Of a stretch of 64,000 bases of DNA, positions 17,077 through 25,736 are shown piece after piece. The DNA is from an uncultured Opitutia bacterium (GTDB taxonomy: Bacteria; Verrucomicrobiota; Verrucomicrobiia; Opitutales; Opitutaceae). Each line of letters starts with the position of its first letter. The first letter of the stretch is position 1. Below the pieces are notes generated by a model that saw nothing but the letters and a program-made list of their open reading frames with translations, ran no database searches and was not told where the DNA came from. Position numbers and translations under genes: made by a program. The DNA lies in assembly GCA_903825285.1 (NCBI GenBank), contig CAIJZY010000003.1, forward strand, positions 87,141 through 151,140, given 5' to 3'.

Positions 17077-18060
17077 TCAAAGCCAGGTGATCGCCGCAAG
17101 CAGGGCCGCCAGGGCAAGCCGGTAGTAGGCGAAGGCGGCCATGCCGTGCCGCGAGAGCCAGGAGACGAGGAAACGCACCGCCAGGGCGGCCGTCACGGTC
17201 GCCACCACGCAGCCTAGCAGCACATGCGACCAGCCGAAGACCTGGATCATGGCCGCGCCGCTGTGGTAACTCTTGAAAACCGTGGCCGCCGTGAGGGTCA
17301 CAAAGCCAAGCAGGAAGCTGAACTCGGCGGCGCGCCGCGGGTCGAGGCCCGCGAGGTAGCCACCGACGATTGTCATCATTGAGCGGCTGGTGCCCGGCCA
17401 GAGCGCGGCGCATTGCAGGAGGCCGATGTTCACCGCCTGCCGGGCCGAGATGCCATCCGGGGTGGCCGTTCCCGCGGGCAGCCGGCTCCGGCGGCGCTCC
17501 GCCCAAAGGATGAAGACCGCGCCCCCCACCTGGGCGGCGATGACCGCCCCGATCGAAAACAGGTGCGCGTCGATCCAGCGGTGGGTGGCGAGTCCGATCA
17601 CGGCGGCGGGAAGAAAGGCCAGCAGGAGATTGCGCAGCAGCCGCCCGCCCGCGGGGTCGCGGCCCAGGAGCCCGTTGACCATGCTCAAAAGCTGGCGCCA
17701 GTAGAGCAGCGCGACCGCGGCGATCGCGCCAAACTGGATCACGACGGTGTAGGTGTCGGCGGCCAGCTTCGTGGTGAGGGGGACACCGGTGGGATTCTTC
17801 GCGGAGGGCGGGGTGTACCACAGCGGCCGGCCGTCGCGGCCCACGAGCGGGCGCTCCGACTCCAGCCCGAGGAGCTTGGTCGCGATGATCAGGTGGCCGG
17901 TGGACGACACCGGCAGGTATTCGGTCACGCCCTCGACCACGCCGAGCACGATGGCTTCACTGACCTGCAGCTCGGCGGCGGGCGCCGGGGGTGAATCAGC
18001 CGCGGCCAGACGGCCGCATCCCAGGATCAGGCCGAGTCCGGCGAGCAATAAGCGACGCAT
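17077..18060 (-). CDS. uppP: Undecaprenyl-diphosphatase (BacA/UppP family)
   Basis: A 327-residue inner-membrane enzyme that recycles undecaprenyl pyrophosphate for cell-wall synthesis. The first signature is EGVTEYLPVSSTGH (E43, E47, S51-S52, H56) and the second is PGTSRSMMTIVGGYLAGL. It is longer than the usual 265-280 residues, because of an N-terminal signal-like extension (1-22) and an inserted loop of about 30 residues after the first signature. Neither extra affects the catalytic residues. It stands alone on the minus strand and diverges from trpD. Confidence 0.93.
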   Translation of the reverse strand: MRRLLLAGLGLILGCGRLAAADSPPAPAAELQVSEAIVLGVVEGVTEYLPVSSTGHLIIATKLLGLESERPLVGRDGRPLWYTPPSAKNPTGVPLTTKLAADTYTVVIQFGAIAAVALLYWRQLLSMVNGLLGRDPAGGRLLRNLLLAFLPAAVIGLATHRWIDAHLFSIGAVIAAQVGGAVFILWAERRRSRLPAGTATPDGISARQAVNIGLLQCAALWPGTSRSMMTIVGGYLAGLDPRRAAEFSFLLGFVTLTAATVFKSYHSGAAMIQVFGWSHVLLGCVVATVTAALAVRFLVSWLSRHGMAAFAYYRLALAALLAAITWL

Positions 18061-18140
18061 GCGGCTTTGCTTCCAGAACCATTAACCCTACGCAATTTTA
18101 TTTGCGACGCGCCCGCGGGCCGCAACGCTGCGCTTTTCCC

Positions 18141-19187
18141 ATGGACGTCCTTCCCCCGCTCACCGCCGAGCTCACCGCCGGACATGACCTGCCCGCCGCC
18201 GCGATGGCGGCCGCGGCCGGGGCACTGGCCGAGCCGGGGGTGCCCGACGTCCAGAAGGAGGCCTTCCTCGTGGCGCTGACCACCAAGGGCGAAAGCCCGG
18301 CCGAGATCGCCGCGCTGGCGGAGGCGTTCCGGGCGCGCGCGATCAACCCGGGGGTCGAGGCCTGGGCCGGCCGGGCGATCGACGTCGTCGGGACCGGCGG
18401 CGACCACGCCGGCGGCTTCAACATCTCCAGCCTGGTCACCCTCGTCCTCGCCAGCGCCGGCGTGGTCGTCATGAAGCACGGCAACCGCGGCGTCACCTCG
18501 AAGTGCGGCAGCGCGGACCTCCTGGCCGCGCTGGGCGTCAACCTCGAGGCCCCGCCGGCGCAGCTGCGCCGCGCGCTCGACGAGCTGGGCTTCGTCTTTT
18601 TCTTCGCGCCGGCCTGGCACCCGGCCTTCAAGGCGATCACCCCGACGCGGAAGACGCTCGCGGCCCGCGGCCAGCGCACGGTCTTCAACATCCTCGGCCC
18701 GCTCATCAACCCCGGCCGCCCCGCGCACGTCCTGCTGGGCGCGGCCACCGCGCCGCTGGTGGACAAGCTGGCTGCCGCGCTCGACGCGCTCGGCCCGCAG
18801 GCCGGGCTGGTGGTGCACGGCGTGATCACGGCGGACCGCGGCATCGACGAGCTCACGACGGCGACCCCCAACCGCGTGCGCGGGGTGGGGCGGCTGCGCG
18901 CCCTCGCAGAGGAATGGCGGCCGGCGGACCTGGGCTTCCGCTCGGCGCCGTTCTCGGAGCTGCTGGGCGGCGACCTGGCGGCCAACCTTGCGCTGACCGA
19001 GGCCGTGCTGGCCGGACGCGGTCCGGCCGGGCTGGTGGACACGATCGTCTTCAACGCCGCCGCCGGGCTGTGGCTCTGCGGCCGCGCCCACTCGGTGCGG
19101 GAAGGCATCGAGCCCGCGCGCGAGCTGCTGCTCGGCGGGGCCGTGGCGCGCAAACTGGCCGCGACGCGCGAATTCTACCGCTCATGA
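18141..19187 (+). CDS. trpD: Anthranilate phosphoribosyltransferase
   Basis: A 348-residue enzyme of tryptophan synthesis that joins anthranilate and PRPP. The PRPP-binding motif GTGGD is at 84-88, and KHGNRGVTSKCGSADLL is the conserved magnesium and substrate-binding loop. The start at ATG 18141 gives a family-like N-terminus; a longer frame reaches into the uppP promoter region and is rejected. The stop overlaps the glmM start (ATGA), so the two are coupled. No other trp genes are nearby. Confidence 0.95.
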   Translation: MDVLPPLTAELTAGHDLPAAAMAAAAGALAEPGVPDVQKEAFLVALTTKGESPAEIAALAEAFRARAINPGVEAWAGRAIDVVGTGGDHAGGFNISSLVTLVLASAGVVVMKHGNRGVTSKCGSADLLAALGVNLEAPPAQLRRALDELGFVFFFAPAWHPAFKAITPTRKTLAARGQRTVFNILGPLINPGRPAHVLLGAATAPLVDKLAAALDALGPQAGLVVHGVITADRGIDELTTATPNRVRGVGRLRALAEEWRPADLGFRSAPFSELLGGDLAANLALTEAVLAGRGPAGLVDTIVFNAAAGLWLCGRAHSVREGIEPARELLLGGAVARKLAATREFYRS

Positions 19188-20502
19188 CCCGCCAATACTT
19201 CGGCACCGACGGCGTGCGCGGCCCCTACGGCGGGCCGCTGGTCAACGAGGACTTCGTGGCGCGACTCGCGGCCGCGGCGGCCGGCGGCGCGCGACGCGGC
19301 CGGGCGTTCATCGGCCGCGACACCCGCGGCTCGGGCGAGTCGCTGGCGGCGGCGGCGGTGCGCGGCCTGCGCGCCGGGGCCTCGAGCCCGTGCTGCTCGG
19401 CGTGCTGCCAACCCCCGCCGTCGCGCGCGCGGTGCGGGACGAGGGCGCGGCGCTGGGCGTGGTGATCACGGCCTCGCACAATCCGGCCGCGGACAACGGC
19501 ATCAAGTTCTTCGGCCCGGGCGGAATCAAGCTGACCGACGAGGAGGAATTGCACATCGAGCAGCGTCTGCCCGCCGCCGTGCCGGCTACGGCCGCGCCGG
19601 CGCTGACGGCCGATGCCGCGGTCGCCTACCGCGCCGCCGCCCAGTCGCTGCTGCCGCCCGATGCACTGCGCGGCTGGCGCGTCGTGCTCGACACCGCCAA
19701 CGGCGCGACCTGTGCCACGAGCCCCGCGGTTTTCCGCGCCTACGGGGCGGAGGTCATCGGGCTCGGTGACGCGCCCGATGGGCGGAACATCAACGCCGGC
19801 GTCGGCAGCGAGTTTCCCCAGGCGCTGGCGGCCCGCGTGCGCGCCGCGGGCGCCCGGCTGGGCGTGGCGCACGACGGCGATGGCGACCGCTGTGTCGTGT
19901 GTGACGAGCGCGGCGAGGTGCTCGACGGCGACGAGGTGCTCACGCTGCTCGCGACGCACGCGCTGCGAACCGGCCGGCTGGCCAACGGCATTTTTGTCAC
20001 CACCGTTCAGAGCAACCTCGGCCTGGATGCCGCCATCGCGGCGACCGGCGGGCGAGTGGTCCGCACCGCCGTGGGCGACCGCTATGTGATCGAGGGCATG
20101 CGCCGCGAGGGCGCGACGCTCGGCGGTGAGTCGAGCGGCCACATCATCTGCTCGGACCTCTCGCCCACGGGCGATGGACTCGTCGCGGCGCTGAAGGTGA
20201 TCGAAGTCATGCTCGCGACCGGCCGGCCGCTGTCGGAGCTCCGCGGCGTCCTGCGCAAATTTCCCCAGCTCACGCGGGCCCTGCCCGTCGCGGTCAAGCC
20301 GTCGCTGGAATCGCTGCCCGGGCTCGCCGCCACCGTCCGCGCGCTGGAAGCGGAGCTGGCCGGCCAGGGGCGCGTGCTCGTCCGCTACTCGGGCACCGAG
20401 CCGAAGCTCCGCCTGCTCATCGAGGGACCGAGCGACGCGGTCATCCGCGCCGGCATGGCTCGCCTTGAGGCCGCGGTGCGCGCTGAGCTGACCGTGCTCT
20501 GA
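19184..20502 (+). CDS. glmM: Phosphoglucosamine mutase with apparent one-base frameshift
   Basis: GlmM converts glucosamine 6-phosphate to glucosamine 1-phosphate for peptidoglycan and LPS precursors. The N-terminus (MTRQYFGTDGVRGPYGG and GRDTRGSGES) is in one frame, and the rest, with the catalytic-serine motif TASHNPAADNG and the metal loop DGDGDRC, is in another. The frame changes near 19374-19380, where GCGCCGGGGCC appears to lack one base relative to a frame that reads GLRAAGLEPVLLGVLPTPAV. The corrected protein would be about 440 residues, normal for GlmM. Because GlmM is usually essential, a sequencing or assembly error is more likely than a true mutation, and a programmed slip is less likely. 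Confidence 0.88.
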
Positions 20503-20579
20503 TCCGCAGGCGCCGTTGCGATGGCGGCAGGAAGCGCGGGGATTATCTCAAGCGCGGAATCACCCTATTTTCTGCAGAA

Positions 20580-20606
20580 CAATGACATAAATACACTCAG
20601 TCATTG
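20580..20606. repeat. Small inverted repeat upstream of TPR gene
   Basis: CAATGAC (20580-20586) and GTCATTG (20600-20606) are perfect inverted copies separated by 13 bases, 34 bases before the TPR gene start. The region is AT-rich for this genome. It could be an operator or weak hairpin. Confidence 0.35.
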
Positions 20607-20639
20607 ACCTCGGTGAATTGAAACCGTGGTTGATGGCGG

Positions 20640-21260
20640 ATGCCTGGGATCGAACTAGCATCATTGAGTGCGCGTCAGCAGCAGCTCGCCGAGAAGGCGC
20701 GGCAGGCGCTGGCGCTGGGGCAATTCGAGTATGCGCTCGAGGCGACTGGGGAGGTGCTGCGCAGCGTGCCCGGCTGCGTGGCGGTGCGAAGGCTGCAGCG
20801 CGAGGCCCAGTTGGCGTGGAGCCGGCGTCACGGCTCGATTTTCCGCCGCGCGCGCGCGCGGGTCGGCCTGCTGTTGCTTTGGCTGCGGCATCCGCCGGCG
20901 CCGGCCGACCGGCTGGCCGCGGCGGAAGGGCTGCTGGCGCTGGACCCGGCGCAATGCGGCGCGCTGAAGGTGTTCGCGGCCGCGGCGCTGGAACTCAAGT
21001 GGCCGGAGACGGCGGCGTTCATGCGCGAGGCCGTGCGCCAGCAATGTCCGGGGGATCGCGCCAACGCGATCGCGCTGGGCGAGGCCTGGATCGGCGCGGG
21101 TCGGCCGGTGGAGGCCCTGACCCTGGCCGAGGAGATCCTGCGCGAGGCGCCGAACGACGGCCCCGCCTTGGAACTGCTCCGCCACGCTTCGATCGCCCAG
21201 ACCGTGGCCGAGGGACGCTGGGAATCGCCGGGCACGTTCCGCGACAAGCTCAAGCGCTGA
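20640..21260 (+). CDS. TPR-like protein of unknown function
   Basis: A 206-residue protein with TPR-like helical repeats: ARQALALGQFEYALEATGEV near the N-terminus, AAAEGLLALDPAQCGALKVF in the middle and AEEILREAPNDGPALELL near the C-terminus. No signal peptide is seen. The stretch around residues 60-85 is Arg-rich and hydrophobic (VGLLLLWLRHPP) and could be a single membrane helix. Short TPR proteins act as adaptors in complexes, but nothing here indicates a partner. The last codons take part in an inverted repeat with 21270-21277. Confidence 0.7.
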   Translation: MPGIELASLSARQQQLAEKARQALALGQFEYALEATGEVLRSVPGCVAVRRLQREAQLAWSRRHGSIFRRARARVGLLLLWLRHPPAPADRLAAAEGLLALDPAQCGALKVFAAAALELKWPETAAFMREAVRQQCPGDRANAIALGEAWIGAGRPVEALTLAEEILREAPNDGPALELLRHASIAQTVAEGRWESPGTFRDKLKR

Positions 21261-21340
21261 ACGGACGAACTTGTCGCGAAAGCGCGGAGGCGCGAAAGCA
21301 GACTGAACCTCCGCGTCTCCGTCCCTCCGCGCTTCCGCGA
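21241..21340. repeat. GCGCGGA-family inverted element
   Basis: Between the convergent TPR gene and the GH127-like gene. GCGACAAG (21241-21248, within the TPR gene's last codons) pairs with CTTGTCGC (21270-21277). TCGCGAAAGCGCGGAGG (21274-21290) matches the inverse of 21324-21340 at 16 of 17 positions, and the right arm has about 8-bp phasing (GCGCGGAG, GGACGGAG, ACGCGGAG on the minus strand). Confidence 0.75.
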
Positions 21341-21363
21341 TCCACCTAACACCCGGCGCAGGA

Positions 21364-23247
21364 TCACCACGCGGTGAAAATGCGGTCGGCGACGAAGCGC
21401 GTCACCCGCCGGAGCGGCGCCCGCGGCGTGCGCAGGCGGTCGCGATCGCGGTAGAGCGGAAAATCGTTGGGTTTCAGTTCCGGCCCGCCCTGCAGCGAGA
21501 CGAGCGTGCTGCCGCGGAAGACGCAGGAGTAGGCCTCCTCGACCGGCGTGCCACGGTTGATCACGTAGGCGTACGTTTGCTCGGTCACGGGGAACGTGAC
21601 GGTCAGGCGCTCGCCGGGACGGCGGTCGCGGACCGTGAGGTAGCGGCCGAGCCGCTCGGATGGCACCAGCGTTCCCTGATGCCGGATCTCGACGGTCGCG
21701 AGTTCGACCCAGCGGGGAATGCGGATGGAGATGCGGCCCGGCGCCTTCACGTCCAGGTCCACACGGCCCTCGTGCGGCAGGTGGCTGTGGACGTCGACGC
21801 GGCGCCCGGCGCGGTTGAGGAGGAGGTTCAACACCGCGCCCTCGGCATCCTCGCGCAGCGCGCCCTCCCAGGCGTAGTAGAGTCCCTGCGAGGCGTTCGC
21901 GGTGCAGCAGTGCATCACCCAGGGATCGGTGACGACCCCGGGCTTGGACATGCCAAAGAACACGCCGACGCTGCGGTTCACCACGTCGTCGGTGGACTCG
22001 AAGCTGGCCGGGTGCTCCGTCTGGCGCGGCAGCTCGGGCTGGTTGGCGCAGAACGCCGCCAGCGCGGGGCCGTCGGTGATCTGCTGCTCGGCGAGCTGGT
22101 TCCGCACCAGCGCGTCCACGTCGTCCCAGTAGTCGCCCGCCCCGGCATCCGTCAGCCGGATCGCGAGCGCGGCGAGGTCGCCCAGCGCGCAGCCCTCGCA
22201 GGCGCTGATGGGCGGGTAGGTGTTGATCCAGCCCATGCGCGGGATGCCCTGCGTGAGGGTGAACTCGTAGGCGGACCGCACGAACTCGAGCGCGCGGTCG
22301 TCGCCGCAGGCCTGGGCATAGTACAGCAGGCCCCGCAGCGCGATGGCGCGGGCGTGGAAATGCACCGTCCAGTGGCCGAGTTGGCTGCCGTCGCGGAAGG
22401 GCGCGTCCGGCGCGAGCTGCACGGCCGTCGGGTTGGCGGGATTGATCGTGAGCGTGCCGCCCCAGAACTTCGGCAGCATCACGTAGCGTGCGAGGCGCGT
22501 CGCCAGCTCGCGGGCGACGGGATCGCCGGTGAGGGCGTAGGCCTGGGCGGCGGCGTAGATCTGGTGGCCCTGGAAGCAGGTGACGGAGCCCTCGGGACCC
22601 TCGCGGTCGCGCGTCGCCTCGGACGTGTCGATCCAGCCGGAGCGCGGGAAGACGAAGCCGTCGTGCCAGCCGCCGCGGTGCGGGTAGTACGAGTAGTCGT
22701 CGTGGTCCACGGCGATGCGCCGCAGGCCGCGGATCAGAGAGGCGCGTGCCGCGGAGGTGTCCGTGCCATTGACGGCCGACCACGCGGCGAGGGCGCGGAT
22801 CATGCGCGCCACGCCCCAGACGCTGGCGAAGTCCTCGGCGCGGCCGGTGCCGTAGAGCTCGGCGCTGTTGTTGTAGATGTTCCGCCACGGCCGTTCCGGC
22901 GTGTAGCGGTCCCAGTACAGCCCGCGGTCAATGCGGCTGAGGAGCTCGGCGCGGTAGTCCTGCTCGGCTCCGGCCCGGAAGTCGGTGCCGCCCATCAGCC
23001 GCATGAGCGGCAGGGACTCGGCGAACTTGGCGTCGAGCGGGATGTCGGCGGACCAATGGCGCAGGACCGGGGTGCGGGCGTTGAAGTGGATCAGCCCGAA
23101 CATCGTCCGCAGCGCCGGGTCGAGCGTGTTGAGCATGCCGCGCGCGGCCAGGCTGGCGCGCTCGGCGAGGTCCAGCGTGTCGGGCACCTCGGCGGCGTAG
23201 GTCTGGCCGGTGGGCAGGACCGGGTGGAGGGAGGCGGGGGCACTCAC
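21364..23247 (-). CDS. GH127-like (DUF1680) beta-L-arabinofuranosidase-like protein
   Basis: A 627-residue protein of the alpha/alpha-barrel type. Zinc-dependent GH127 enzymes coordinate metal with a Glu and Cys residues; here ACEGCALGDLA carries a Glu-x-Cys near the middle, and HCCTANASQGLYYAW carries the Cys-Cys pair. The C-terminal third is a beta-sandwich with RISIRIPRWVE, also family-like. No signal peptide is seen, so it may act on imported sugars in the cytoplasm. It is adjacent to an AraC-type regulator and a URO-D-like gene. Specificity is not proven and distant DUF1680 relatives have other activities. Confidence 0.75.
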   Translation of the reverse strand: MSAPASLHPVLPTGQTYAAEVPDTLDLAERASLAARGMLNTLDPALRTMFGLIHFNARTPVLRHWSADIPLDAKFAESLPLMRLMGGTDFRAGAEQDYRAELLSRIDRGLYWDRYTPERPWRNIYNNSAELYGTGRAEDFASVWGVARMIRALAAWSAVNGTDTSAARASLIRGLRRIAVDHDDYSYYPHRGGWHDGFVFPRSGWIDTSEATRDREGPEGSVTCFQGHQIYAAAQAYALTGDPVARELATRLARYVMLPKFWGGTLTINPANPTAVQLAPDAPFRDGSQLGHWTVHFHARAIALRGLLYYAQACGDDRALEFVRSAYEFTLTQGIPRMGWINTYPPISACEGCALGDLAALAIRLTDAGAGDYWDDVDALVRNQLAEQQITDGPALAAFCANQPELPRQTEHPASFESTDDVVNRSVGVFFGMSKPGVVTDPWVMHCCTANASQGLYYAWEGALREDAEGAVLNLLLNRAGRRVDVHSHLPHEGRVDLDVKAPGRISIRIPRWVELATVEIRHQGTLVPSERLGRYLTVRDRRPGERLTVTFPVTEQTYAYVINRGTPVEEAYSCVFRGSTLVSLQGGPELKPNDFPLYRDRDRLRTPRAPLRRVTRFVADRIFTAW

Positions 23248-23301
23248 GCGGGCCCAGCGAACGCCAGAACCGGAAGGGAGGAAACAAGAAACCGCCGGCG
23301 G

Positions 23302-24210
23302 CTACGCGGCGGAGGAGCGGTGCAGGTTCGCGCGCCAGGCGGTCGGCGTCTCGCCGACCAGGTGGCGGAACACGCGGTTGAACTGGGACAGCGACTGGAA
23401 GCCGGCCTCGAAGGCCGCCTCGCTGATCGTCTTCTGCGGGTTCTGGAGGAGGTTCTTCACCTTCTCCACGCGCAGCTGCGCGAGATAGTCGGTGAACGTG
23501 AGGCCCGTGGCCTGGTGAAACATCTTGCAGAAATAAAACGCGCTCGTGTTCACCGCCTTCGCCGCCTGGACCAGGCTGAGCTCCTCCGTCTGGTGCTCGA
23601 CGATGTAGAGCTTGGCCCGCGTGATCATCGGCGCCTCGGCCTGCTGCTTCATGGTCGTAAGCTGCGTGCTGATCTCGGCGAGGTGCTTGGCGAAGATCGT
23701 CAGGAGCCGGATCACCGCCTCGTACTGCGTGCGGTCCAGGACGCGCGTCTGGAAATAGGCCTCCTCGAGCTTCTTCACGTCCACGTCGGTGCCGAACTTG
23801 AGCAGCTCGCGCGTGACCTTCTTGAACTCGCGCCGGTTCGGCTTGTGCAGCAGGATGCCGCCGGTCTGGAGGAACGCGATGACGTTGTCGCCCACCCGGA
23901 TCGGCACGGCCGAGTCACAGAGGCCGGCGAAGCACTTCAGGGTCTGCGGCTCCAGCTGCGCCTCCTGCTCCACGCGCGCCTGCAGCTCGAGGCAGGCGGA
24001 GCAGGACTTGTTCGTGCGGGCCATGAGCGCGCAGAAGGGCGCCTCGTGCTTGGTACCGTGCAGCGGCATCACGACCGAGTTTAGCGCGCGCAGGGCGAGT
24101 GGAAGCGAGAACGTGTCGGCGAACGCCGTGATATAGTCCTGATAGATCTTGGTCCCCTTCAGGCCATCGACCACGCTTTGACTGCTGGGTTGAATTGCAT
24201 CCGGATCCAC
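23302..24210 (-). CDS. PocR-domain AraC-family transcriptional regulator
   Basis: A 302-residue regulator. Residues about 15-175 match the PocR sensory domain, with cysteines in TNKSCSACLE and KCFAGLCDSAVPI that are typical of the domain; a metal or small-molecule sensor role is possible. Residues about 200-300 form a double helix-turn-helix of AraC type (LSLVQAAKAVNTSAFYFCKM; ISEAAFEAGFQSLSQFNRVF). It lies between a GH127-like gene and a URO-D-like gene, all on the minus strand, and most simply regulates those genes. The start at 24210 (ATG) is the longest in frame. Confidence 0.88.
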   Translation of the reverse strand: MDPDAIQPSSQSVVDGLKGTKIYQDYITAFADTFSLPLALRALNSVVMPLHGTKHEAPFCALMARTNKSCSACLELQARVEQEAQLEPQTLKCFAGLCDSAVPIRVGDNVIAFLQTGGILLHKPNRREFKKVTRELLKFGTDVDVKKLEEAYFQTRVLDRTQYEAVIRLLTIFAKHLAEISTQLTTMKQQAEAPMITRAKLYIVEHQTEELSLVQAAKAVNTSAFYFCKMFHQATGLTFTDYLAQLRVEKVKNLLQNPQKTISEAAFEAGFQSLSQFNRVFRHLVGETPTAWRANLHRSSAA

Positions 24211-24301
24211 GCGCGCAAGAAATGCGCAGCCGACCGGACTTACAATCAGGAACAGTCGATTTTCAGAGGGAAACGAGCGCGGAGGGCGCTATTCCGAATG
24301 C

Positions 24302-25525
24302 TTATAGCTCGCCGGCCGCGGCGCGGTACAGGGCGATGATCTTCTCCGGCGGGATGTCAGCCAGCAGGTTGTGGATGTTCGCGAAGACGAAGCCGCTGTT
24401 GGCGCCGAGGATGGCCACGGTGCGCGCGACTTCGCGGCGGATGTCGTCCAGCGAGCCGAGCGGGAGCGTGTGCTGCGAGTCCACGCCGCCGCCCCACAGG
24501 GTCATCCGGCCGCGGGCCACATCCTTCCAGACCTGCGGATTGTGCCCGCCGGCGGGCCATTGCACGGGATTCAGGATGTCGGTCCCGCTCTGGACGATGA
24601 GCCCGAGGATGTCGTGGAGCGCGCCGCAGGAGTGGAGGAAGGTCTTCACGCATGGCGCGAGCCGGTGGATTTCCGCGTTGTGGCTCTGGCGGTACGGCAG
24701 GAACAGCTCCCGGAAGGTCGCCGGCGACGCCATCAGCGACGCCTGGTTACCCCAGTCGTCGGCGTCGATGCCGATCACGTCCACGTAGTCGCGGATCTCC
24801 GGCAGCAGCCGGCGGGCGTTCTCGAGGGCGAACTCGAGGTGGAGCGAGTGCAGCTCGTGGACGAAGGCAGGATCCTCGAGGCAGAGCACCGGAAAGACCG
24901 CGAGGCCGCCATAGCCGTGGATGCAAAGGCCCATGCCGAGCTGGCCCCAGAAGAAGACCGCCCGGTCGCTGCTCTCGCGCACGCGTCGGCAGGTGTCGCG
25001 CAGGGACTTCACCTGCGCGGGGGTGACCAGGCTGCGGGCCAGGGTGGCGCGGACCTCCTTGAGATCCGGCCGGGGCAGGTCGCCGTCGAGGATCAGCGGC
25101 TGGCCGGCGTGCTCCGAGTTGAACACGAAGGCGTCGGGCGGCATGCGGGAGGTCTCATTCTGGTGCAGCGTGCCGTCGGGTGCGGTGCGGTAGGCCGCGC
25201 GGTTGCGGACCTGCGCGTGGGGGATGCGGCCGTTGAAGTCGTAGGGCTCCCAGAGCTCGGGCTGCTCGAAGGCGTTGGTGAGGCCGTCGCCCTCGACGAT
25301 CACCACGTCGCAGCCGAGGGCGTCGAGCACGTCGACGTGCGGCAGCGCGAGCATCTGCTCGGTGTCGTGTACGCGCGTCGGCTTTTGCGGGAGCCCGAGG
25401 GCGCGGCGCAGGGCCTGGTAGGTGAAGGCGGAGACGCCCGTGGACCTCATGCCGCCCAGATCCTTGGGCAGGCGGTCGGGGGGCAGGTAGTTCAGGGCGG
25501 CGAGGACGCGCTGGCGCGAGGTCAT
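24302..25525 (-). CDS. Uroporphyrinogen decarboxylase-like (URO-D/MtaA superfamily) protein
   Basis: A 407-residue TIM-barrel protein of the URO-D/cobalamin-methyltransferase superfamily. FLHSCGALHD carries the His-x-Cys pair used for zinc in methyltransferase members, and GGGVDSQHTLPLGS is the typical C-terminal loop. Members of this type often sit in sugar gene clusters of Verrucomicrobia and Planctomycetes with no known reaction. It is therefore not expected to make heme. It is upstream of the PocR-AraC gene, on the same strand, and diverges from the GH2 gene. Confidence 0.8.
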   Translation of the reverse strand: MTSRQRVLAALNYLPPDRLPKDLGGMRSTGVSAFTYQALRRALGLPQKPTRVHDTEQMLALPHVDVLDALGCDVVIVEGDGLTNAFEQPELWEPYDFNGRIPHAQVRNRAAYRTAPDGTLHQNETSRMPPDAFVFNSEHAGQPLILDGDLPRPDLKEVRATLARSLVTPAQVKSLRDTCRRVRESSDRAVFFWGQLGMGLCIHGYGGLAVFPVLCLEDPAFVHELHSLHLEFALENARRLLPEIRDYVDVIGIDADDWGNQASLMASPATFRELFLPYRQSHNAEIHRLAPCVKTFLHSCGALHDILGLIVQSGTDILNPVQWPAGGHNPQVWKDVARGRMTLWGGGVDSQHTLPLGSLDDIRREVARTVAILGANSGFVFANIHNLLADIPPEKIIALYRAAAGEL

Positions 25526-25534
25526 GGAAAAAGC

Positions 25535-25598
25535 GTCCGGCCGCGCGGGGGCGGGGCCGGACTGGGGGGTGGAACGCTCCAGTAGGGTTGGGTCAACC
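25535..25598. promoter_or_regulatory. Inverted repeats in the URO-D/GH2 divergent gap
   Basis: GTCCGGCC (25535-25542) and GGCCGGAC (25555-25562) are perfect inverted copies beginning ten bases before the URO-D-like start. GGTTG-GGT-CAACC lies at 25586-25598. Either could be an operator in this 210-base divergent control region; I see no clear promoter. Confidence 0.35.
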
Positions 25599-25736
25599 GA
25601 AGTATGCGCCGGAACGCGGCGGACCGGCTACGCGGGGGTTGGCCGAGTACGCGCATATCTTGTGTTCACGGTTGCCGGAACGCATTCGCTCGACCCGCGG
25701 CGCCCGTTCGCGCAAGGCTGACCCCGACCTCGCCCC

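Noticed and set aside
19373..19381. Programmed -1 slippage in glmM
   Set aside because: No good X-XXY-YYZ slip site; the G4 run preceded by C does not re-pair well. A missing base is simpler.
21577..24084. 835-codon open frame on the plus strand across the GH127-like and AraC genes
   Set aside because: Shadow of two well-supported minus-strand genes; composition is Gly/Ala/Val/Arg-rich with no motifs.
24302..25525. True uroporphyrinogen decarboxylase (hemE)
   Set aside because: The gene lies in a sugar cluster and has the His-x-Cys pair of methyltransferase-like members rather than the HemE signatures.
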